Source of the DNA: a virus
DNA length: 29,324 nt
Reading direction: 5' to 3' (one strand)
IMG/VR virus record: IMGVR_UViG_3300032046_000156
Location: 1-29,324 of that record
Positions 15,288 to 22,312 of this stretch are shown here, piece after piece (position 1 is the stretch's first letter; the number at the start of each line of letters is the position of its first letter). Under the pieces are notes generated by a model, which ran no database searches, was not told where the DNA came from, and was given only the letters and a program-made list of their open reading frames with translations. A program made the translations under genes and the position numbers.

Positions 15288-17942
15288 GTGGCTGTGACTG
15301 AGCAAGCCTTGCAATTACTCCAAGCAAGGTATTTTCTGAAGGATGAAACAGGGATACCTGTTGAAGATGAGGCCGCATTGTGGCAGAGGCTATCCAAGGC
15401 GATAGCGGCGGCAGAAGATACAGCTAAGAAAAGAGATCAGCGTCAAGAGGAGTTTTATACCTATTTATCAAGTCAGATGTTCTTGCCTAATTCTCCAACA
15501 ATTATGAACGCAGGCAAGAAGGGCGGACAACTTTCTGCATGTCAGCCTGCTGGTTCTTTTGTTTTTATGTATGATGGGCTGAGGCGGATAGAGAATCTTG
15601 GTTCATCAATAACTCGTGGTTATGGGGAGATAGAGTCTAAAATTACACGAGAGGTTTCAGAACTTGCTTGTGTAGAAACAGATATTTTTCCGCCGATCTA
15701 TTTCACACCAGACCATGAAATTAGAGTAGGAAGTAACCATAATGCACGTATTGGAACGGGAAGTGTGATTACACGTAAGGATGTGGTTTTGCATCAATTT
15801 GGACATCACCCAAAGTATTTTCTTCCTGCGGGTTCCCTTCTTAGGGGTGATTTATTGTATGTGCCTTTGTCAAAGTCATCTGTGCCTGTAAAGTATGCGG
15901 ATGGGGTGGAACTTACAAAGGAAATACTTGTTCTTTCATCTTGGTATGTTGGTAATGGTTGGCTTGGTTGGTATCAAACAAAATCTGGCCGTAAGCCAGG
16001 AACCATCTGTATTGCTTTAAGAGTAGGGCGTGATGGACAGGAAATACCAGAGTCTCTCCAAAATGCAATAAATTTTCTTGGTGTTCATTTTTCTTTGGAG
16101 AAGAATGGTCGTATAGTTCGTATTCATTCTTCAAAGATGGCACGTTGGCTGTATGCTCAATTTGGAAAAGGAGCACTTACTAAGCACATACCTGGATGGC
16201 TGTTTGATGTTTCCCGTGAGGATATGGAAGTATTTCTTGATGCATATCCAGATGGTTGGAAAGTTGGGGATAATCGCACCTGGTCAAGTACGAATGAATC
16301 ATTGTTTTGTAGTCTTGTTGTATTGAATTTGATGTGTGGGCGTAGAGGGCATTCATCTAAGGTAAAGAGATCAAAAACTGAGTTTCCCGGCACGAAGGCT
16401 AATGTATGGTATTTTCTTTGGTCTAAAAATACGGTGAGAAAGCACAAGGTATCTGATTTACGGGGCGCAAGTGAGCCATATGCTTTTGCTCGTGTTAAAC
16501 GGGTAAATTTGGAGAGGTGTGATACTCCTGTGAGGGTGTACAACTTTGAGACCACATCTCATCTTTATAATGCACTTGTGGAGGTTCATAATTGTTTTGT
16601 TGTTCCGGTGGAAGATAATATACAAGCCATCTTCAATGCAGTGAAGTTTGCGGCGTTGATTCATAAGACAGGGGGCGGCACGGGTTTTTCTTTCTCTAAG
16701 CTACGCCCGGCTGGGTCTATTGTGAATACCACCAAAGGCACGGCTTCAGGGCCTGTAAGTTTTATGCGGGTCTTTGATGCAGCAACAGGGGCGATCAAAC
16801 AGGGAGGTGTGCGTCGAGGGGCTAATCTTGGTTGCCTGAATGTGACTCATCCTGATATAAGGGAGTTTGTGACCTGTAAGCAGGATTTGTCCTCTTTCTC
16901 AAATTTCAATATTAGCGTAGGGGTCACTGATGTTTTTATGCGTGCGGTAGAGAGCAATGGCACGTATGATTTGGTTGATCCTTTTACACACCAGCGTACC
17001 GCACAGGATGCTCGTGAGGTGTGGGAGATAATTTGTCAAAGCATACACAAATGCGGTGATCCCGGGATTCTATTTCTTGATGAGATCAATCGGCACAATT
17101 TTGCACCTTGGCTAGGCAAGATTCATACCACTAATCCTTGTGGAGAGCAGCCTTTGCATGATTGGGGCTCTTGCAATTTAGGGAGTATTGATGTGTCAAG
17201 GATGCTCAAGGGTAGCCAGCTTGATTATGATGTACTCAAAGACGTGACACAGATGGCTGTTCGCTATCTGGATAATGTTATTACCTTGAATTCTTATCCA
17301 ATAGTGAAGATTAAGAATAAAGCCATGCTCTGTCGCCCAATAGGGCTGGGCATTATGGGCTGGGCTGATTTGCTTATCCGTATGGGTATTGATTATGATT
17401 CTGCGGCGGCTCTTGATTTGGCTGATGATTTGATGCGTCATTTGCTTCAATATGCACGAGAGGCGTCCAAAGGACTTGCTGAGGAGAAAGGACCATATCC
17501 CGGTAAAGAAAATGGGCATGCGAGAAATGCGACGTTGACCACGATAGCACCTACAGGCTCCCTGTGCATTATTGCCAATTGTTCTTCAGGTATAGAGCCT
17601 CTTTTTTCTGAGGAGTACACGAAGAAGATTATGGAAGGGGCTATCAACGTGGAGTTCAAAGCCCCTGATTCTAAGGGGAAGAAGATAAAGACTGCACATG
17701 ATATTCCAGTATCGGCTCATGTTCGTATGCAGGCAGCGTTTCAGAAGCATACGGATAATGCTGTGTCTAAGACAATCAACTTGAATGCCGGGGCAAAGGT
17801 TTCACAGATAGCCGATGCTATTTTCATGGCTTATGAGCTCAAGTGTAAGGGGATAACTTTGTTTCGTGATACTAGCAGGCAAGGTGTGCTTACCAAGAAA
17901 GCGGTGCAGAGTGAGTGTGATAGCGATCGGTGTTTAATTTAA
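15288..17942 (+). CDS. nrdJ: Class II-like ribonucleotide reductase, intein-interrupted
   Basis: The extein matches vitamin B12-dependent reductase: FLPNSPTIMNAG, then QLSA-C-FVVPVEDN, then AALIHKTGGGTGFSFSKLRP, then NPCGEQPL with the thiyl-radical cysteine at 17139-17141, and GSCNLGSI. Reduction of ribonucleotides to deoxyribonucleotides feeds phage replication. The C-terminus carries CDSDRCLI, a CX4C redox pair that would deliver electrons. GTG 15288 follows AAAAGGAGG by 6 bases and is preferred to the upstream TTG 15228. The precursor is 884 residues; after removing the 351-residue intein the mature enzyme is 533, short and without an N-terminal ATP cone. No NrdB-like subunit is in the window, which fits class II. 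Confidence 0.88.
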   Translation: MAVTEQALQLLQARYFLKDETGIPVEDEAALWQRLSKAIAAAEDTAKKRDQRQEEFYTYLSSQMFLPNSPTIMNAGKKGGQLSACQPAGSFVFMYDGLRRIENLGSSITRGYGEIESKITREVSELACVETDIFPPIYFTPDHEIRVGSNHNARIGTGSVITRKDVVLHQFGHHPKYFLPAGSLLRGDLLYVPLSKSSVPVKYADGVELTKEILVLSSWYVGNGWLGWYQTKSGRKPGTICIALRVGRDGQEIPESLQNAINFLGVHFSLEKNGRIVRIHSSKMARWLYAQFGKGALTKHIPGWLFDVSREDMEVFLDAYPDGWKVGDNRTWSSTNESLFCSLVVLNLMCGRRGHSSKVKRSKTEFPGTKANVWYFLWSKNTVRKHKVSDLRGASEPYAFARVKRVNLERCDTPVRVYNFETTSHLYNALVEVHNCFVVPVEDNIQAIFNAVKFAALIHKTGGGTGFSFSKLRPAGSIVNTTKGTASGPVSFMRVFDAATGAIKQGGVRRGANLGCLNVTHPDIREFVTCKQDLSSFSNFNISVGVTDVFMRAVESNGTYDLVDPFTHQRTAQDAREVWEIICQSIHKCGDPGILFLDEINRHNFAPWLGKIHTTNPCGEQPLHDWGSCNLGSIDVSRMLKGSQLDYDVLKDVTQMAVRYLDNVITLNSYPIVKIKNKAMLCRPIGLGIMGWADLLIRMGIDYDSAAALDLADDLMRHLLQYAREASKGLAEEKGPYPGKENGHARNATLTTIAPTGSLCIIANCSSGIEPLFSEEYTKKIMEGAINVEFKAPDSKGKKIKTAHDIPVSAHVRMQAAFQKHTDNAVSKTINLNAGAKVSQIADAIFMAYELKCKGITLFRDTSRQGVLTKKAVQSECDSDRCLI
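15540..16592 (+). mobile_element. Intein with degenerate LAGLIDADG endonuclease
   Basis: An in-frame 351-residue intein inside the reductase. It starts with Cys1 (CQPAGSFVFMYDGLRRIENL), has a block B T56-x2-H59 (FTPDHEI) and ends ALVEVHN before +1 Cys (CFVVPVED). Penultimate His350 and terminal Asn351 are intact, so protein splicing should work. The middle carries two weak LAGLIDADG-like segments: SSWYVGNGWL (intein 134-143) and FLDAYPDGW (232-240). The first has Asn where the catalytic Asp is expected, so the homing endonuclease may be impaired. Its insertion point is the catalytic cysteine of the reductase, a conserved site that tolerates no imprecise loss. Confidence 0.88.
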
Positions 17943-17952
17943 GGAGCAGGCT

Positions 17953-18525
17953 ATGACTAAAGATGTATTTAAGATTCAGACTGATGAGCGGGCAATGCTC
18001 CGTAAGAAGGGTATTATTTTGCTTTCTGGCGAGATAGCATATCCTACGGCTGAGGCTTTTGTGCAGGATATGCTTTTACTTAGTGGCCGAAGAGAGGTGA
18101 AGATTATTATCTCATCTCCGGGGGGCGAGGTGACAGATGGTCTCGCTATTATAGCGGCTATTAGGGAAGCACAGGGAAAGGGAACACTTGTGTGTGGGTC
18201 AGTTTATGGGCATGCGAGTTCAATGGCGGCTTTTATCTTGCAGTATTGTGATACTCGTGCTATGGATAAAGACGCTATTCTGATGGTGCATGGGGTCAAG
18301 GATTTTCAAGAGGGTGATATCAAGAACACTGAGATAGAGATAGCCTTATTGCATGATCTGATGCATAACCAAGCAAAGCAATTAGCCCTTCGGTGTGAGA
18401 AGAGCGGTGCAGATGATCAACTTCAAGATGAAGATTATTGGTATACCATTTTGACGGAGGATACACCACACTATTTTATGGCCGATCAAGCGTTGGCTGC
18501 TGGGTTGATAGATGAGATTGTTTAA
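17953..18525 (+). CDS. ClpP-like serine protease
   Basis: A 190-residue ClpP-family peptidase. Catalytic Ser90 lies in GHASSMAAF, His113 in LMVHGV, and a probable Asp170 in TEDTPHYFMADQALAAGLID. SSPGGEV (54-60) forms the oxyanion region. ClpP-fold proteases in phages often mature capsids or act on host proteins. This one lies between the ribonucleotide reductase and DnaX genes rather than after the portal, so a head-maturation role is less certain. The ATG has an AAGGAG ribosome site. The next gene overlaps its end by 14 bases. Confidence 0.85.
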   Translation: MTKDVFKIQTDERAMLRKKGIILLSGEIAYPTAEAFVQDMLLLSGRREVKIIISSPGGEVTDGLAIIAAIREAQGKGTLVCGSVYGHASSMAAFILQYCDTRAMDKDAILMVHGVKDFQEGDIKNTEIEIALLHDLMHNQAKQLALRCEKSGADDQLQDEDYWYTILTEDTPHYFMADQALAAGLIDEIV

Positions 18526-18706
18526 GACGTTTTTCATTGTGCTTATAGGACATTCTTTGATCTGCGATGTTGGGAGTTTTCTCCTTGGTCGTTTTACGAC
18601 TGTGGATTGGAAGCTTGCTATACCGATTGTGATATTAGGTGCCGTGGTTGTAACGTTTCTATTAGAGAAGCCGTGGAGAAAAGGAGATAAGAATGCTCAC
18701 TCTTGA
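18512..18706 (+). CDS. Small two-span membrane protein
   Basis: A 64-residue protein with two hydrophobic segments: about residues 5-25 (KTFFIVLIGHSLICDVGSFL) and 33-51 (WKLAIPIVILGAVVVTFLLE). The C-terminus is polar and basic (KPWRKGDKNAHS). It overlaps both the protease gene and the dnaX gene by 14 bases each, which suggests translational coupling. No family is recognised. Confidence 0.55.
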   Translation: MRLFKTFFIVLIGHSLICDVGSFLLGRFTTVDWKLAIPIVILGAVVVTFLLEKPWRKGDKNAHS

Positions 18707-19835
18707 TTATAGACCTATGCGGTTTTCTGATCTTGTTGGCCAGACAGCCATTTCTCGGATTCTTAGTTTGAAGATCATAGAGTATAAGAGTGCAATATCA
18801 GAAGATGTTAGGAAGAAGGTTATTCCTGCTGGTTTTTTGTTCAAAGGACCACGAGGGACAGGCAAAACGTCTACGGCGAGGATGGTAGCGATGGCTTTGA
18901 ATTGTGAGAGTAAGGAAGCAGAGCCGTGCTTGCGATGTCAATCGTGTGTATCCATTTTGAATGGTACGAAAACAGCGGTATTGGAGATGGATGCAGCCAG
19001 CAACGGCATGGTAGAGGATATTAGGAAGCTGCGTGAGAGTGTTATGTATGGGCATGATGGCTTGTACAAGGTGATTATTCTCGATGAAGCGCATAGCATA
19101 ACCAGCCAAGGCTTTAATGCTCTTCTAAAGCAATTGGAAGAGCCTAATGATTATGTTCTTTACATCTTAGTTACCACGATGCCTGAAAAGATTATTCCAA
19201 CGGTGCAGTCTCGTTGTATGCACTTTGATTTTAGACCTCTTACGCCAGGGGATATAGCAAAACGTTTGAAGTATGTGTGTACAAAGGAGAGCATCTCCTA
19301 CGATGCAGCGTCGCTTGATAAGATCAGTAAGTTTGTGAATGGTGGGATGCGGGATGCTTTGATGCTTCTTGATCAGATGCGGATATCCGGAAAGGTAGAT
19401 GTGCCTGCTTTTGATGAGCTATCTGGTGCGATTTCTGATGAGGCTATTTTCACTCTTCTTTATGCGGAGGTGGGGAAGGATTTGATTAAGGCGACAGAAG
19501 TCATGGAGACTACTTTGGCCGGGGTCAGTCCTTATGCTTTGATGGAGGCGATGGCAGTGTTTATTTTGCGAACATTGCGTGTGCTTGCTGGTGGTGAGGA
19601 TTATAGTCCATATCCGCAGAAGCTATCTTCAAATTTGAATAAGGATACCATGCATGCTTTGTTGAAAATTATATGGGATGTCCGTCAGTTGCGGACGGGT
19701 CGAGAGGATGATAGGACTACTCTTAATTTGGCGTTAGCCTTGATGTGCGAGAAGGGCAATCTTCAGGTGGTGGCAAAGAGCATGGATTTCCAAAAGAAGC
19801 TTTCTGCTAGTGAGATTGCTAATATCTTTTCTTGA
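18693..19835 (+). CDS. dnaX: DNA polymerase III gamma/tau subunit (clamp loader)
   Basis: A 380-residue AAA+ protein of the DnaX type: Walker A GPRGTGKT at 52-59, a zinc module with C71, C79, C82, C85 (CLRCQSC), Walker B ILDEAH at 129-134, sensor 1 LVTTMPEKI, and the SRC arginine finger at 173-175. It would open and load the DnaN ring encoded in the same window. The usual second small-subunit genes (holA, holB) are not seen here, so it may form its own loader or work with host subunits. The ATG has an AAAAGGAG ribosome site. Length matches the short gamma-like form without a long tau tail. Confidence 0.92.
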   Translation: MLTLDYRPMRFSDLVGQTAISRILSLKIIEYKSAISEDVRKKVIPAGFLFKGPRGTGKTSTARMVAMALNCESKEAEPCLRCQSCVSILNGTKTAVLEMDAASNGMVEDIRKLRESVMYGHDGLYKVIILDEAHSITSQGFNALLKQLEEPNDYVLYILVTTMPEKIIPTVQSRCMHFDFRPLTPGDIAKRLKYVCTKESISYDAASLDKISKFVNGGMRDALMLLDQMRISGKVDVPAFDELSGAISDEAIFTLLYAEVGKDLIKATEVMETTLAGVSPYALMEAMAVFILRTLRVLAGGEDYSPYPQKLSSNLNKDTMHALLKIIWDVRQLRTGREDDRTTLNLALALMCEKGNLQVVAKSMDFQKKLSASEIANIFS

Positions 19836-19860
19836 CAACGATGGACGAATTGGATACATT
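19832..19860 (+). promoter_or_regulatory. Candidate sigma70 promoter before packaging genes
   Basis: TTGACA at 19832-19837, a 17-base spacer, and TACATT at 19855-19860. The -35 box is perfect, the -10 box is 4 of 6. TTGACA contains the TGA stop of dnaX. The predicted start of transcription near 19867 would leave almost no leader before ATG 19870, placing the GAGG at 19861-19865 upstream of the transcript. It may therefore be coincidental or give a nearly leaderless mRNA. Confidence 0.4.
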
Positions 19861-19869
19861 TGAGGTAAG

Positions 19870-20529
19870 ATGGGTACTTCACCTGCTGAGTCTGATAGCA
19901 CTGCTGTGTCTTTGACTGCATCTAAGGCTGCCAATGCTGCTATACCCACAAAGAAGAGTAGAGCCAAGAAGCCAGAACTTATCAAACCGCTTCCTGAGCG
20001 TACTGTTAAGGCTATCAATAAGTGGAAAGCCTCTGTTCTTGAGCAGTTTTTAGGTATTGATAGTAGTCCATTAGCACAGATAGAAATCGATCGCTTTTTC
20101 TATCTGCTTCGTAGACTTAAAGAGATTGAGTGCGGTTGTTATAGCAATCCCCCACCTTGGTTTGTGGAGAGGGCGTGGGGATCAGAGATGCGTACCCTCT
20201 TTAGTTCTCTTCGAGAACAAGTTAGGCATGCTGAGTCCAGGTTGCGTACCCGTGATGTTTTGTGGCGTCAGGTAGGCTTGCTTCTTGTGGGGGAGATTAA
20301 AGACCCTGAGCTGTTGGGGAGGATTCTTACACGTCTGGAACAGGTACACGCCGGCAATCATGCGTATGATGATGGTGAGGTAAGGGTTGAAGAAGCCCCT
20401 GTTAAATTATTGTCACTTGGTGTTTCTCCCAATCTAGAGGATGCTGAAGCAGCAGAAAAAGCCATAGAAGAGGCAATGGAAGAACAAGAAAAAGAACAGT
20501 CTCAACCAGAGGAACCCGATGCCGAGTAA
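19870..20529 (+). CDS. Putative small terminase subunit
   Basis: A 219-residue protein called mainly from position: it overlaps the large terminase start by 11 bases, the usual place for a small subunit. The first 45 residues are Ser/Ala/Lys-rich and likely disordered, the centre (about 45-165) is helical (IDRFFYLLRRLKEIECGC, SSLREQVRHAESRLRTRD), and the end is strongly acidic (EEAMEEQEKEQSQPEEPDAE). A typical helix-turn-helix is not obvious. Small terminases recognise pac or cos DNA and form rings. The ATG has a GAGGTAAG ribosome site. A scaffold or other packaging protein is possible. Confidence 0.45.
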   Translation: MGTSPAESDSTAVSLTASKAANAAIPTKKSRAKKPELIKPLPERTVKAINKWKASVLEQFLGIDSSPLAQIEIDRFFYLLRRLKEIECGCYSNPPPWFVERAWGSEMRTLFSSLREQVRHAESRLRTRDVLWRQVGLLLVGEIKDPELLGRILTRLEQVHAGNHAYDDGEVRVEEAPVKLLSLGVSPNLEDAEAAEKAIEEAMEEQEKEQSQPEEPDAE

Positions 20530-22243
20530 TACTGCTGCTTCCATAGAGCAACAGGAACTGGATTCCTTTAAGAGGGACGTTCTTGATGTTCTCGATGATC
20601 ATCTTCATCAGAAAGCTAAGGATGATGCAGCAAGTGTTCAGTCACAGACTAAATCCGAATGGTTGACTATGGGTTTTACCGATGAAGAGAAGCAGCATTG
20701 GCATAAAGGGATACAAAGTCTAGAGTATTTTGCAGAGCATGTTTTCTCCGACTCATTTGTGGAAGAGTCATTTCATTTTGAGCTAAATTGGCATCATCGG
20801 CTTTGGTGTCGGGATATCCAGAGTTCTGAGAAGTGTTGTGAGATAGGACCACGATATTCACTGAAATCCACGATTTTTGGGTATTGCAATTCCATGTGGC
20901 GAATCGCTCGTTTGTTGAGGTATGGTATCTATGTTTCTTATTCAGACGATTTGGCTGAGAAGCATATTTCCAATATTAAGCAGCTAGTTAATCAGAATAG
21001 GTATTTCCGCAATTTCATAGATGGTAAGCCAAAGGCTGAGTCTGTGATTCTTTATCTGGTGGGTCCAAAGCACAGACGGATATCTCTTATCATGGAAGCT
21101 TATGGGTTGATGGCTTTCAAACGTGGTTTGCATCCTGATTGGGTTGTGGCGGATGACATCCTGCCTGATTCCAGGGAGAAGATAGTTACACCTATGGAGT
21201 TGAAGAAGATTGAGGATAGGGTGCAGGGTGAGTTGTTGAACCTAGCGAAGAAAGGTGGTTGGTTTGGGATAGCGGGGACGCCGCAAGACCCTAATGATAT
21301 TCTGCATATCCTCAAGAAGAATGATCAATTTAAGTGGCGTGCTTTGCCCGCCGAAACCAATTATGGCGTTGAGTGCAAGATAGAGGAGACAGGGGAAGTT
21401 TTGGATGTTTTGTGGTCAGTTTATGATAAGCCGTGGCTTCGAAATCAAGAAGAGGCAATCAAACACAAAGCGTACATGAGGGAGTTCATGTTGGAGCCGG
21501 CGTCCTTGTCTGAAATGTATTTTACACGGGCACAAATTGAGGAGCTTGAGACGGCTGTGTATTTCTACTCTTTAAGCAATCCACCAAGTATTCCGTCAGG
21601 GCATTTGGTTGTAGCCGGTCTGGATGTTGGGAAGAAGAGACATCCTTCACACCTATGTGTTTTTGATTACTACGGGGATACCTTTACCCAATTAGCATCT
21701 ATTTGGATTGAAGGCAATGATTATACTGCACAGGTAGACGAGGCGAATGATTACGTTGATAAGTTTGGCATAGATTCACTTTACTGGGATAACACTAGGA
21801 GTGAGCTAGAGGATAGGGGGTTGAACCCTGAAGTTTGTGAGCCTATTGTTTTTGGTGCACGGGATTCACCCAAGGTGAGGAGCAAGGTGAAGATGGCGAG
21901 TGCTTTTGAAGGGGTGGTTACAAAAGGAGCTATTTGTTTCCTGCCTGATAAGAGGCAGACGGATTCAATTTGTTCAGTTCGTAATGATCTCTCTGCACCC
22001 TCTACGGCAGAGGGACACGGCGATCCTTTTTTCAGCATAATGATGGCTGTGGCTGCGGCGGCTTCAGGACAGCATACGAGGACTAAAACCATTATGGATG
22101 CGCAGCAGATGTTTGATCGGAGAAACATTCATGCTAAGGCATTTGATGCGATAAGGAATGCTCGCTGGGGGTTCAATGAAGAGTGTGATAGATTTCGTGG
22201 TGAAGATCAGAAGAAAGGAACATCCGCATATCAGAACCCATAA
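20519..22243 (+). CDS. terL: Terminase large subunit
   Basis: A 574-residue packaging motor with an N-terminal ATPase and C-terminal nuclease. Walker A is the deviant GPRYSLKST near residues 110-118, Walker B is WVVADDI near 208-214, and a motif III candidate is AGTPQDPND near 254-262. The RNase H-fold nuclease begins with VAGLDVGKKRHP near 366-377, and other acidic candidates are DSLYWDN and GDPFF. It cuts and translocates DNA into proheads in concert with the portal just downstream. ATG 20519 overlaps the small-subunit candidate by 11 bases and has GAGG upstream. Confidence 0.85.
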   Translation: MPSNTAASIEQQELDSFKRDVLDVLDDHLHQKAKDDAASVQSQTKSEWLTMGFTDEEKQHWHKGIQSLEYFAEHVFSDSFVEESFHFELNWHHRLWCRDIQSSEKCCEIGPRYSLKSTIFGYCNSMWRIARLLRYGIYVSYSDDLAEKHISNIKQLVNQNRYFRNFIDGKPKAESVILYLVGPKHRRISLIMEAYGLMAFKRGLHPDWVVADDILPDSREKIVTPMELKKIEDRVQGELLNLAKKGGWFGIAGTPQDPNDILHILKKNDQFKWRALPAETNYGVECKIEETGEVLDVLWSVYDKPWLRNQEEAIKHKAYMREFMLEPASLSEMYFTRAQIEELETAVYFYSLSNPPSIPSGHLVVAGLDVGKKRHPSHLCVFDYYGDTFTQLASIWIEGNDYTAQVDEANDYVDKFGIDSLYWDNTRSELEDRGLNPEVCEPIVFGARDSPKVRSKVKMASAFEGVVTKGAICFLPDKRQTDSICSVRNDLSAPSTAEGHGDPFFSIMMAVAAAASGQHTRTKTIMDAQQMFDRRNIHAKAFDAIRNARWGFNEECDRFRGEDQKKGTSAYQNP

Positions 22244-22270
22244 GGAATTTATCATGTGTTTATGTAGTTG

Positions 22271-22279
22271 TGATAGAAT
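22271..22279 (+). promoter_or_regulatory. Candidate extended -10 promoter before portal gene
   Basis: TGATAGAAT is a TG-N-extended -10 box with 5 of 6 matches (TAGAAT). No convincing -35 is seen 16-18 bases upstream. It lies in the 69-base gap between terL and the portal gene, with a leader of about 27 bases that contains an AAGGAG ribosome site. Confidence 0.3.
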
Positions 22280-22312
22280 GGATCAAGGAATTGCTCAATA
22301 AGGAGTACAGCT

